From Hydractinia symbiolongicarpus (taxonomy: Eukaryota > Cnidaria > Hydrozoa > Anthoathecata > Hydractiniidae): a stretch of DNA of 64,000 bases. The DNA lies in contig NC_079875.1 in the NCBI RefSeq assembly GCF_029227915.1, positions 7,933,001 to 7,997,000 on the forward strand. Reading direction: 5' to 3'. Both the position numbers and the translations under genes were made by a program. Below, one piece after another: positions 16,109 to 28,183 of this stretch (positions are counted from its first letter, which is position 1; the number at the start of each line of letters is the position of its first letter). Under the pieces are notes generated by a model. The model saw only the letters and a program-made list of their open reading frames with translations. It ran no database searches and was not told where the DNA came from.

Positions 16109-17642
16109 CAGTTGACTCTCTCTATCTCGAACTCGCAAGGGACCAGAAAATTTGTTCGAGATAGAGAAAGTTCGAGATAGAGTAAAATTGACAAAAATTG
16201 GATTTTTTCGTAAAAAACGTATTTTTAACCTTCAGTGTATCGGGAGTTGATAGAGGTCAATGAGAGATGTTAAAATGTTAATATTCAATGCACAAGATTT
16301 TTTTTAAAATAAATACATAAAATAAATTTACAGCTTCATTTAAAGAAATCGGTTATGTCTTTTTGTTTAAGTGATGCCACTCTGTCTTCATTATACATTT
16401 TTTCGAATTTGGAGATAAGCATTTGCATTTCATTGCCTTTTTCGCAACACATTGCTAGATCTTTCAAAAGATCAATACTACACTCGACTTTTGATCTTGA
16501 TGGTTTTTCGACAACTATATCAAATGAATCATCCTCCATGTCACTGCCATCGTCTTCAGCTTCGTCGTCCTGAGATTTCCGAAATTCATCAATGATATCT
16601 CCATTAGAGATTTGAGGGGCGGTTGCGATAACCTCATCATCCAAGGTCACAAGATCATTAGCACTGAGATCATTTGGTACCAATGATGGATCAGCCTCTC
16701 TTAAATCATCCAAACTTTCTTGAAGATCTTTAAATGGGTCATCCGAATCAGCAATAGCATCCTGTTGTCCTGTAGAAGAGATTCCAGATTTCTTAAAACA
16801 ATTGATGATGGTTTGTTTAGTTACAGTCTCCCAAGAATCAGCCAGTATCAGTGTTTGATATGTAATCACGTTGTTTTTATACACGAAATGAAAATTATAA
16901 CTATGTTATTTACCTTTTTTTCCATTTGTCCAGCTAACCACCGGAAGCCTTGAAACTTGAACAATCAAAGTTTTTAGCAAAACTGAGTGCCTTTTCTTTT
17001 ATCAAATTGCCATCGATCGGAATGTTTTGGCTTCTTTGAACAGTAAACCATTTGAAAACAGCCTTGTCTATCTGCTCATAATCACAGCCTCGAACCTTTT
17101 TCGAACCAGACGCGGTTTTTTGTTCTTCCAAGCTTTGTAGGATCTTATGTTTTTTTTTTCATCCAAGTTGAAATTGTATTTTTGGGGATCCCGTATTTTT
17201 CTGCTGCCTCCTTGTTTGACATTCCTTTCTCGATTTCCCGAATTATTTGACATTTTTGAATTAAAGAAACGTTATTGAGTTTTCTTTTTAAAGCCGACAT
17301 CTTCACCTCAAGAAGGTTTCTGGTTCAAAACACTGTAAACAATGTTTTGTGAGTGACTTTAGAATTCGAACGTCAAACATTTTCGTTCGAAAATGGAACA
17401 TTTTAATTCGATTTTTAGTGTAAATAGGTTCTTAAATCCGGAAAAGTTCGAGATAGAGAGAGAAACAGTCGGACGGGACCGAGATTTTGGTTCGAGATAG
17501 AGAGGTATTCGAGATAGAGAGGTTTGAGATAAAGAGAGGAAAATAGCTTAGAGCCTACACAAATGTCCAAGGGACCGAGACTTTGGTTCGAGATAGAGAG
17601 ATGTTCGAGATAGAGGGTAGTCGAGATAGAGAGAGTCAACTG
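16109..17642 (-). mobile_element. Tigger/pogo DNA transposon, inner nested element
   Basis: It has perfect terminal inverted repeats of at least 22 bp (starting CAGTTGACTCTCTCTATCTC) with TA on both sides (16107-16108 and 17643-17644). More TTCGAGATAGAGAGA blocks repeat inside both ends. At 1534 bp it carries the N- and C-terminal parts of a transposase but not the catalytic core. It sits inside the outer element 13 bp beyond that element's transposase stop codon, so it inserted later. Confidence 0.9.
16336..17300 (-). pseudogene. Broken Tigger transposase of inner element
   Basis: Reading leftwards, an N-terminal psq/CENP-B-type helix-turn-helix starts with ATG at 17300. A frameshift follows in an A-run near 17150. 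A CENP-B-type DNA-binding domain (IDKAVFKWFTVQRSQNIPI) comes next and ends at GGWLDKWKK. It is followed almost at once by the C-terminal region (LADSWETVTKQTI, then an acidic stretch). The DDE/D catalytic domain, normally about 200-250 residues, is absent, so this cannot catalyse transposition. The last residues, QKDITDFFK, form a canonical PCNA-interacting PIP box. Confidence 0.85.
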
Positions 17643-17656
17643 TAGTTGCTTTTTGC

Positions 17657-18875
17657 TCAAATTTTTTGAAAAAAATCAGTTATAATTGATTGTTTACAAG
17701 TATCACCATAATCTCGTTTGATGTTTTTATTCAAGTCCCTTAGGGAAGCCAACATTTCTTCCCCAAATTTCGAGAAAACGCTTAGGTCCTTAAGGACGGT
17801 GATTGCTGAACGCACTTGTTCGGCCGTCGGTCTTGAAAGAATATCCTCATCCTTGTCATCGTCATCTTCTTCATCCTCTTCATTTTCCTCATCTTGAGTT
17901 CCAGTGATATTAGCAATGATGTCAGCAGTTTTAAGACTTGTATGGGATGTGCTCACTTCGATGGCATTTGGTTGATGGCATTTTCAGCATCCTTCTGGAA
18001 AATTCCTGATTTCCGAAAACAGTTGGTAAATGTTTGGTTGTCAATATCGTCCCACGCTTTTCTAAGCATGAACATAGCAGCAAGAATCGAGAACTTCGGG
18101 ATAGAGACTTTTTCATCCAATGCTTTTATCAACCTGCGGACTGCTAACGATCGATACTTCGCTTTCAGTGCACGAATGATTCCTTGGTCCATAGGTTGAG
18201 TATGCGACGTTGTATTCGGAGGAAGGAAGATTAATTCTACCCTTTTCGACATAAGGATGAGCGGTGCAATTGTCAGCAATCAGAGCAATTTTTCGTTTAG
18301 AGACAGAAAATTCAATTACTGGAAAGTCATTAAATGCTGGTGATGGTTTGGGGATGAAAGTTCCATGCAAGTTATCCTTCATCTCAGAAAAAAAGTCTAT
18401 TGATATTTTGCAAAGACAACTACCAAAGCTATTGTAATATTCATAAGATTTATATAATTTTAAATATAAAAGTATGTTTAACCAACCTGGTTTTCCATTT
18501 AGCTAGCCAGCCTTGTGAAGCTTGAAACGACTCAACACCCAGTTCTTCTGCGAACTCAAGAGCTTTCTCCTTCAGAATCACTCCACTTATCGGAATATTT
18601 TCGCTTCTAATCACAAGTAGCCACTTATGAACAGCCTTGTTTACATCTTCAAATTTTTCAGGTTTTGATCTCTTAGAGATTAACCCTTTGTTAAACTGTT
18701 TAAAGATTTTTTCCTTATTCTTTTTCCACGTTAACAATGTGCTTGATAGAATATTGTAAGCTTTTGCAACATCCTTTGGAGCAGTTCCTTCTTCAAGCTC
18801 TTTGAGGGCACTGTATTTTATTTTACAGGACTTGTTATCGGCTCTACTTCTTTTTAACCCTGCCACAGACGCCAT
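17657..18875 (-). pseudogene. Broken Tigger transposase of outer element
   Basis: The start MASVAGLKRSRADNK (ATG at 18875) opens an HTH plus CENP-B-type DNA-binding region (VHKWLLVIRSENIPISG, then GWLAKWKTR). The catalytic part is frameshifted near 18250 but still shows IALIADNCTAHP, with the second catalytic Asp, and LPPNTTSHTQPMDQGII, with the third. The segment carrying the first Asp is missing between about 18480 and 18380, so an internal deletion removed it. An acidic tail ends in QSIITDFFQKI, a PIP box. This is a jerky/Tigger-family transposase relic, not a domesticated gene. Confidence 0.85.
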
Positions 18876-19265
18876 TGTCAGATTGCTATGAAATTCTGTT
18901 TTTGAAAATTGGTTGAGAAAGCGTTGTCGTTCGAAACACAAACAAAACATTCGAATCATGCATTCGAACAATATAAGGCCCACAACACACGTAAACATTA
19001 AAATATGAAAATGATTAAGAGTTAAATGATCAGGGAAACTTATCAATTTTTTTCAAAATGCCACAAAATTCGAGTTATGGTGTCAAAAACCTTCAAGGGA
19101 CAAAACAATCTGTTCGACTTAAGGGAACATTCGAGTTATGGAGGTTCGAGTAGTAGAGGTTTTTTTATAAGAGTTTATTAGGAAATTTTCACGGTGCCAA
19201 CGAATTCGTTCGAGTTAAGGAGACGTTCGAGTAATAAAGGTTCGAGTTATGGAGACTCTACTGTA

Positions 19266-21415
19266 TCTATTGGAAATATTTGCCGGAAAATGTTTTTCAT
19301 TTATTGTTTTTTTAAAAAAAATTATGGTGGTTCTCAAAGCAACGGATAAATTTGGGTCATAATTGACCAAAGATTAAAATTTTGATTCTGTGATTGAATC
19401 ACAAATCTACTATTTTATCGCATTTTTCATTTATTTTTAGCCGATTTATTAATATAAGGTAGCCTTTAAGATTGAACTTGCTCATCATTCTCGTCCCCAG
19501 AGCTCTTTGGGATAAACCTCGGGTTTTAGCTCAAAAAGTCTGGTAACGAAAATACTTGCTAATACTACAGAGGCTGGCCACTATTGTTACTAACTATAAA
19601 AGAAAAATGAACGGAGAAACTAGTTTTTACAAAAGTTTCGTGAAGTTAAATTTAGCAAAAAAGTCTTTACTAGTAATCCTGGGAATTTTTATTTCCTAAA
19701 GTAAGAAAGGCGACAGCTCCATTTTTATTTTTTATTGCGGTTTTTTGTATGAACCGCAAAGTTAGGTCAAAGAGATTGCTTATTAGCATTGCAGAAATTC
19801 TTAACAGTCAGATAAAACAAAGTTTATTTAAAACGTTGTATTACAATAAATGTTTTTATCACAAGTCAATACAATTAACTTTGTTGTTAGATGTTACTAA
19901 TACCTTATAATTGGCCTGCATTGCGTTGCAGGATTTTTGTTAATTTATATGATTAAAGTAATTATTTCTTTAGTTTTTATTAAAAAAATATTTTATTTAT
20001 TACAAAACAATTACAGAGTCTTCTTGATGACGTTCGACCATTTATGTCAATAACAAAAGATGATATTGTGCAATGTTATCTCCATTGACTAAAAGATTTT
20101 GTATTGCATTTTGAAAGTCAACATACTAGGTGCCTTCTGATACCTTTGGATATATAAAATTCGGAATGTGAGATTGCAAAATAAAATATTTATCATGCAG
20201 CTATGTATAGGGAATACTTCTGTCTCCAGTGAGTGGAAAGTTCTTTTTTTTCTTTCAAATATCATCAAAGACTAGCTGGTATATAGGTGCAGCATTAAGC
20301 TGAAACAAACAAAGTATGCTCCTGTGAAGTATTTCTAAACGCCTCCCACTAATACACCACCCATATTTGAAAAAATTTCAGAAGCATTATTAAGAATTTC
20401 TATTTATTATACATAAACAGGAAGCATCAATCCCACTAATAACATAATTGAGGGCGAATTATATTTAGTTAGTAATGTTGGCATGGCTAAATAATTATCC
20501 AGACAACAAATACAAATTTCAATTAACTCGTACAAACAGGTCATCATGTAAAATTTTATCATATCGTACGAAAAATTTCTTAGTTGAACTACTGAGAGGT
20601 TATTTATGTCATGGAGGTTATAAAATTTACCTTCCCATATATCCCAATTCCATTAGGGATTAAAAATAAAAAAATAATGAAAGAAATGAACCCGTGATTT
20701 TCAAGCTCTACTTTAGTAAAGTGTGATAAAGGGAGTTTGTGTAAGACAACTTTACACATTCCGAAGATAATTTTATCTGACGTAGAAAGTATAAAACGGT
20801 AAAGTTTGGTTGAGTCCCAATATGGCTTTTTCTTCCAGGCTTGTTACTGTTGACTTTCTACCTTACCAAAAAAGTCAACTCAAGGTGTTTGTTTTTAGGT
20901 TATTGATATGACAATATATGTTTTTACAGCAGTATATTTATTTGTGATAATAATTGTATTATTACTAAAGGATTACAGGATGCCTGCATAAACGAGTTAT
21001 TGCTACGGACACCATGTTTGTTTATAAACAAATTTTTGATTGCTTATTTTGATGAAGCTAATGTCACCATAAATCTGTAATTTTTATTTCACAATGGAGT
21101 CAGTAAATTCCATTGCAGAGTTTTTTCCGTTTTGTGATAAGTTTCGTGTATTAGGCAGTCATGCGTTTTATTCCAACATGCGATTTATTTAAAATAGGAT
21201 GCAAATGAATTTTGTTGTGTTTACATGGAGTTTTCATGTCGAGATTGTGCGTCTTATTTTTTTACGCATGCGCTGTAACGTTTTGAACATGCGCGATAAT
21301 TAAGAAGCTCTTAATTTTGTTTAACACCTTTGTTTTCTTAACAAACACGAAACAAGTAGCAACAAAAGATATTTCTGTAATAAAAATCATGTTTTGTAGT
21401 TAGAAAGTGGATTAA
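19266..21415. other. Gene-free AT-rich stretch
   Basis: No coding exon is supported. A CTCGTCCCCAGAGCTC repeat end lies near 19493. Nothing else was recognised. Confidence 0.4.
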
Positions 21416-23141
21416 AACATTTGCAAAGCCGCAATCTTTTTACTACAACATTTGTAACGCTGCAATCTTACGAATACAACATTTTTAAAACCGCAATCTT
21501 ACGAATACAACATTTGTAAAACCGCAATCTTACGACTGCAACATTTGTAACGCTGCAATCTTACGAATACAACATTCTTAAAGCCGCAATCTTCCGAATA
21601 CAACATTTTTAAAGCCGCAATCTTACGAATACAACATTTGTAAAGCCGCAATCTTACGAATACAACATTTGTAACGCTGCAATCTTACGAATACAACATT
21701 TTTAAAACCGCAATCTTACGACTGCAACATTTGTAAAGCCGCAATCTTACGAATACAACATTTGTAACGCTGCAATCTTACGAATACAACATTTTTAAAA
21801 CCGCAATCTTACGACTGCAACATTTGTAACGCTGCAATCTTACGAATACAACATTCTTAAAGCCGCAATCTTCCGAATACAACATTTTTAAAGCCGCAAT
21901 CTTACGAATACAACATTTGTAAAGCCGCAATCTTACGAATACAACATTTTTAAAGCCGCAATCTTACGAATACAACATTTGTAACGCTGCAATCTTACGA
22001 ATACAACATTTTTAAAACCGCAATCTTACGACTGCAACATTTGTAACGCTGCAATCTTACGAATACAACATTCTTAAAGCCGCAATCTTCCGAATACAAC
22101 ATTTTTAAAGCCGCAATCTTACGAATACAACATTTGTAAAGCCGCAATCTTACGAATACAACATTTTTAAAGCCGCAATCTTACGAATACAACATTTGTA
22201 AAGCCGCAATCTTACGAATACAACATTTGTAAAGCCGCAATGTTACGACTACAACATTTGTAAAGCTGCAATCTTACGACTACAACATTTTTAAAGCCGC
22301 AATCTTACGAATACAACATTTTTAAAGCCGCAATCTTCGACTACAACATTTTTAAAGCCGCAATCTTACGAATACAACATTTGTAAAGCTGCAATCTTAC
22401 GACTACACCATTTTTAAAGCCGCAATCTTACGAATACAACATTTTTAAAGCCGCAATCTTACGAATACAACATTTGTAAAGCTGCAATCTTACGACTACA
22501 CCATTTTTAAAGCCGCAATCTTACGAATACAACATTTTTAAAGCCGCAATCTTACGAATACAACATTTGTAAAGCCGCAATCTTACGAATACAACATTTT
22601 TAAAGCCGCAATCTTACGACTACAACACTTTTAAAGCCGCAATCTTACGAATACAACATTTTTAAAGCCGCAATCTTACGAATACAACATTTGTAAAGCT
22701 GCAATCTTACGACTACAACATTTTTAAAGCCGCAATCTTACGACTACAACATTTTTAAAGCCGCAATCTTACGAATACAACATTTGTAAAGCCGCAATCT
22801 TACGAATACAACATTTGTAAAGCCGCAATGTTACGACTACAACATTTGTAAAGCTGCAATCTTACGACTACAACATTTTTAAAGCCGCAATCTTACGAAT
22901 ACAACATTTTTAAAGCCGCAATCTTCGACTACAACATTTTTAAAGCCGCAATCTTACGAATACAACATTTGTAAAGCTGCAATCTTACGACTACAACATT
23001 TTTAAAGCCGCAATCTTACGACTACAACATTTTTAAAGCCGCAATCTTACGACTACAACATTTTTAAAGCCGCAATCTTACGACTACAACATTTGTAAAG
23101 CCGCAATCTTACGAATACAACATTTGTAAAGCCGCAATCTT
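21416..23141. repeat. 31-bp satellite array, about 55 units
   Basis: The unit starts CGCAATCTTACGAATACAAC and repeats every 31 bases over about 1.73 kb. Variant positions alternate in blocks: CCGCAA versus CTGCAA, TTGTAA versus TTTTAA, GAATAC versus GACTAC or GACTGC, AAAGC versus AACGC. Rare markers recur at multiples of the unit: CTTCCG at 21591, 21870 and 22087 (9 and 7 units), and a CAATGTTACG marker 588 bases apart (19 units minus a shared 1-base deletion). This shows higher-order duplication within the array. No ORF crosses it. Confidence 0.95.
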
Positions 23142-24232
23142 GCTTCCCTTTTTCAGACACGAAGCGAAATATTAAAAGGAATTAAACGTCGAGACAGAAG
23201 CTTCATGAAAGGCATATTTAGAGCCAACGAAATCTGTTCTTTAAAAATCTGCATTGTCTAATGTGAACGTACATAATCATTCAATTATGACTCCATATTT
23301 ACCGGTAAAAAATGTCACAACAGAGTTTTTAAGCGACTTGTTAATGTAACGGATCATTATGCTGAGCTGGTTTTAACATAATCTTCACTGGAATTCTCAT
23401 TTGACCTACCTTCTTTTTTCCACTAGAACTTTTTGGCTGTAAATCTGGATTTTGTTTTTGACTAATTTGCACTAACAATTGTATCAGCTGTTTTAAAAAC
23501 TGAATGTAATGAAAATATTCTATTTCGCATGCTTTAGATTATATTCGCAAAGACATAGAGCTAAGATATATATGTATGTACTAACTAGTCTAGTCTTATC
23601 TGAAAGATCGGTGAATTTCAAGGTGGGGGAAATAAATTATGAATTTAACCAACCTCTGCACTATAATTTTACCACCAAGTCGAAGGGTTTATAATTACGC
23701 TTATAAATATAATTAATAAGCGTGTATTTTCTTAAATGTAGAACTGAATAATAGCATGCTACAACCAGAATGATAGATGTCTATAGCCATGACCAATCGG
23801 CTGGTTAAGTACTAATAATAAAGTTTGATGGTAGGCCAATGGCAAATTCTCATTCATTTAATATTTATAACATTTTATCAAAATATGGTGCCTATTTATG
23901 TGATTAAAGATTGAATGGTAACTTTGAAATACCTAATCATACAAAATTAATGAATGATGAAATTAACATGGTTTCTTTTATCCACATTAATTTTATACCC
24001 GCGTAAATTTTGATATGTTTTATTTTAGTCACCCCTTAACTTTTGTGTTCACTAATTTTAATAACTTTAATTTCCTGCGAAAGTTAAATTCATCATTCGT
24101 TAATTTTGTATAATAACGCATGTCATTTCGTTTCCCCAATGATGTCATCTTTGTTATTCTGAGTGCATATCCTTTTATCACAAAAATGACGTTATTATTA
24201 TTCTGAATATTTACACAGGGTATAGTCACTTC
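23142..24232. other. Gene-free AT-rich stretch
   Basis: No coding exon and no clear repeat boundary were recognised. Confidence 0.4.
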
Positions 24233-24425
24233 AGTGTTGGAAACACTGTTATCAATGTTGATCCTGTGTTCAGAATGGATACATTAGGTTTTATCTACCC
24301 AATTTTCCTCATGGGTTGACCTGTAGCTGTGGTATAGACACTTGCTGAACATTCCTGTGCTGTGGACCGAACCACGGACCTTGTGATTACGAAGCAGACT
24401 CCATAACTACAGTCACGCGTCATGT
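24233..24425 (-). repeat. tRNA-derived SINE, family 1, second copy
   Basis: On the minus strand it reads GTCCGTGGTTCGGTCCACAGC, then ACAGCTACAGGTCAACCCATG and GTTTCCAACACTGAAGTGAC. These follow the order of the copy at 15590-15800. The two copies diverge moderately, so they are independent insertions. Confidence 0.75.
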
Positions 24426-25565
24426 CAAAATTTTCTTAAAATCATCTGAAATTTTCGAACATCATAACAAATGTTTTTACTGGATGTTCATTATCAGCTT
24501 GCTGATGAGCAAAATAGAAAAAAATGCTCTCTGACAATGTGATTTAATAAATCACACTCCACTTCGATGGTCCTTCCCTAACGTAAAAACTTGATGTAAG
24601 CCAAAAAAGCATTGGAAAAGGGCTAGTAGCTATATTTTAAAAATAGATGTTGTTAACTGGCACCATTGTCCTTAAGTAATTACCGCACAGCAAACTGGCA
24701 GTTACAAATATCTTTTGATGCAAAAATTAAAATAATTTGTAAGGTTCTTTGAAGTTCTGTTTTTCCTGACGTCATAAACTCATTAGCCTGGAAGTCATAT
24801 TACAAAATCGGAATTTTGTTTAGCCGCGCCTCACGCGAAAAATTTAAAGAGGCATGTAATGACAGTTAGAAATTCTTTATTAGCATCACCATTGTGTTGA
24901 TAACAACATCTCCAATTAAGTCTTATGGCAACACCATACGTTCGACAAACAATCTTTTATTTCTTATCGTGTTGCATTTAACTGTTCATTTAATTGACGC
25001 AAATTGATAAGTTTTAATTATTTAATCTCTTATTGCACAAATAGGGAATATATAATAGCTTCGTCTATGTTATTTATTTAACAAAAGAATCTGCTTATGT
25101 TAAGACGTCTTGCAAAGTGAGGCAAGAAATACGCTGTGTCGAAACACACATTAATTGTAGCTATTAAATAAACATTCTCCAACTTAACACGAACTATCTT
25201 AAGTGTATAAACATTGACAGATTTGACTTGCATCTGCTTGGAACCATAACAAGGTATGAGTATAAAAATTTTCCTTGGTGATATGTTACATAATTACTTT
25301 GTATCTGATTGTCTTTTTTTTCTCTGGAGCGGACAAGTAATATGTAGATGTTGTTTTGGCTATGTGACTTGAGTAGGTCTTGCATAGCGTACTTTGGAGG
25401 AATTCTAATTTTTCTACACTCATGTAATTACCTGGCAAAGACTCATTACGCGACGTTAAACACATTCATCTTTTTATTGCATTGTTGGACTATTAAGGTC
25501 GTTTGACGTAGTGTTTTTTGATGGCAGACATTGTAATTATTGGAAATAAAAAGTAAATAACGACA

Positions 25566-25795
25566 TCTCTTTAATAATAGCCGTACACCGTCTGTCTGTT
25601 TGTGCGCGAGAAAAAAGTCGAGTTACGATAAAACAAAATGCTATATATAAAGGACGGGCAAACCTGTGGTTTTATCCACGGGCTACCGACTTCTCTATAA
25701 TAATAGCCGTATTCCGTCCGTCTGTTTGTGCGCGAGAAACATCTATATTATAATACCCGTATGCGTCTGTCTGTCACGCAAAATTGTAACCGCAG
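25566..25795 (+). mobile_element. Short Helitron-type repeats, degenerate pair
   Basis: Two or three head-to-tail partial copies share AATAATAGCCGTA-CCGTCTGTCTGTTTGTG. The first ends in a hairpin made of AACCTGTGG and CCACGGGCT, then CCGACTT. Compared with the better copies at 28.8 and 29.7 kb the 3' CTAG is mutated. They are probably non-autonomous Helitrons. Confidence 0.6.
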
Positions 25796-28183
25796 TAGCG
25801 GAACACAAGAAATTCAGTAAATTTGATAAAGTGCGTAGGTGCACAAAATCTCAAGTGTATAGGTGTTTTCAGGCCTTCAATTGTCCTTAAATCGGACCTT
25901 CTGCGAAAAAATAAGTAAGACCTTGAAAAGTTTACTATTTTTTAAAAGAATTTGATTTGTTCGATTTGAGACTACATTAATTATGCATGATATAATGAAC
26001 TAGCTTTGACTGAAGTGTTGTATTAATCAGTTTCTCCGAAGCTATGTAGGATTAAAAATCTTTTTTGACCAATCAGTTTGTAGCACAGTTAACTAAGCTT
26101 TCTTCGAGGATATCGAAATTCAGTTTCTCTCAAACGAAATCTTAAACGCAAACCAATGTGTTAGGGCAAATGCCAACTCCGAAGTAAAAAAACCAATAAC
26201 CAGCGTGGTGGTATCTTACCCCCTTATAGAAGAATTACTTATATTTGCTCTGGCATTGAGACCATTCGCGCGTAAAACAAAGGATTTTCCGATAAGAACA
26301 ACGTGGGCAAGGAACCAATCAAAAAACGCGGTCAGTATTCTAGAAATTCGTTGCGACACAGCCTAATTTCTCCCACCTTAACTAATCCGATTTCTTGCTT
26401 GTATTTATGCTGAATCTCCTGGCTATTAAGTTTGCCATTTTGAACATTTTATTATTTAGTTACTGTAATTATGCTTAATTACAACAATTACATGTTGCAT
26501 AGCCAGTTCATAACGTCACCATTTTGCATAATTAGTGAAAATTTCAAGACATAACAGATAACTTTCAAATGATCTATGATTTGAGTTCAACTTGTTTTTT
26601 CGTGGGAGGTAAGCTTAATTGATTTATTAAAATATGCAGTAAAAAATTCAACTGTGCTTCAGCTCACTGAACTGAACAGATTATTTGTATAACCCCATGC
26701 CGCAGGCAAATGTTTTTTAAAAACGACTTTATTTTTTTTTTGCATATTTTGAGAAAATGGTGACTAAAGTAATGGTGAACTGAATACGACAATTGAAAAA
26801 CCTTTTAAACTTATTTTTTTTTTACTGACCAGAATGTGTACAATGATATCAAAGTATGATTATTGGTTTGTCTAATTAGTCTTAGATTAGCTCTTCAGAT
26901 TCAACAAAATATTCTAAAATATTTTGGTCTCATTATATTACTTTGCGGTGAATTTTATTTAAAAATTCAATCAAAAGTGTAATCTCACCCTTAAGCCCAT
27001 TAGGCCGTGTTGAAATCTACTACTTTAATTGGAGAAACTTTCGCGAGAGAAACTTTCCCGAGAAAAAAAAATTTCGCGAAATTTTTTTGGATAAACTTTC
27101 GCGAATGAAGAAATTTGGAAAATTTTGCGAGATTAATTTTCGCGAATGAGAAAACCCATAAACGTTTGCGAGATAAACTTTCGCGAACAAGGATTTTTTA
27201 GTTAGAAAAAGCTTCAAAATTCTTAGCAAAATTGAAAATATTATAAATTTTCTTTCGTGAAATAGGATTTCTAAGTATTTTGTGTGTTTTTGGTAAAAAA
27301 ATGATAAAATAGCTTACTGGATAAACTTTCGCAAATGACGAAATTCGGAAACTTTTGCGAGATTAACTTTCTCGCGAAAGTTGTGAAAAGAATTAAGATA
27401 GTCTGTTATAAGAAAATACCGTCAAATATTTGGGACAAACCACATGGTTTAGAAAAAGAATGATTTTGGCTAATAAACCGACCCAAATATGAACTATCTA
27501 AGTCATTTCTTTAAGCAACAATTTCAAATGAAAGTTGGAAAATTTAATTACTTTTCAAAAACAGAATGCGTGTTTTTAAAGAGTTAAAATCAATTACAAC
27601 CCTTAATTAAACAGTCTTTTGACACATCGTTGCATGGCACTGCAAAATTTTTAAGCTCTTGCAACAGATTTTATTAATGGAATATATAAAGACTTTGAAT
27701 GGCGGAATACTGTTTTTTTTTTCATTCTACACACACATAGAACACGAAAAAAGAACACACGACAGAAGAACATTCTCAATCCATTATTTACGTAAGCAAA
27801 ATTATTACTAATAAAAACATGCAAACGAAAAAAATCAAAAGGATAGTAAAATTAGATCGTCATTTCTTTTTTTGTTTATGTGGAAAAAGTATGTAAAAAT
27901 GTGATGCATTCTAGAGGATGCTTATATTAAGTTTAATAAGTCAACCAAACGGCTAATCACTTTGTCAAACGAGTCAATTTCAATTTTAAAATTATGGACA
28001 GAAGAGATGAGATACTACCCAAGCGATTTGCAGGACTTATCATAAACAACCAAGCATAACAGCTGAAAATTTTATATTTTTAATATTCGTGTGCTTGTGA
28101 CGTTCTTCCTGTTCTCATGTTATGATACTCCTCTGTAATGTTCGCACGGAGGCATTTCTTGTTCTCTGGGCCTTTGGATGAAA
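25796..28183. other. Gene-free AT-rich stretch
   Basis: Apart from the CGCGAAAGTT cluster at 27029-27386 nothing coding was recognised. Confidence 0.4.
27029..27386. repeat. Cluster of TTTCGCGA direct and inverted repeats
   Basis: GAAACTTTCGCGAG opens the block and CTCGCGAAAGTT closes it as an inverted repeat. Inside are about five more AAACTTTCGCGA-like and GAGATTAA-TTTCGCG-like units. Related words (ATTTCGCGGAG, ATTTCGCGAGG) occur near 43502-43533. It looks like a fold-back or MITE-type element with subterminal repeats. Boundaries and target duplication were not resolved. Confidence 0.6.

Larger units (their letters stand above)
15911..19263 (-). mobile_element. Tigger/pogo DNA transposon, outer element
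   Basis: The left end is CAGTCTCCATAACTCGAAC, preceded by TA (15909-15910). The right end is the same sequence inverted, with AGAGT inserted after CAGT, followed by TA (19264-19265). The TA target duplication and CAG termini are typical of Tc1/mariner-type pogo/Tigger elements. More GTTCGAGTTAAGGAGACGTT blocks lie just inside each end. The transposase relic reads on the minus strand. Without the 1.54-kb inner insertion the element is about 1.8 kb, below a full Tigger. Confidence 0.88.

Noticed and set aside
17415-17660. 81-codon minus-strand frame rich in YLEHLSISNQ units
   Set aside because: It is the translation of the repeated subterminal blocks of the inner Tigger element.
21416-23141. 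CRISPR-like array
   Set aside because: The repeats are contiguous with no unique spacers, and the genome is eukaryotic; it is a satellite.
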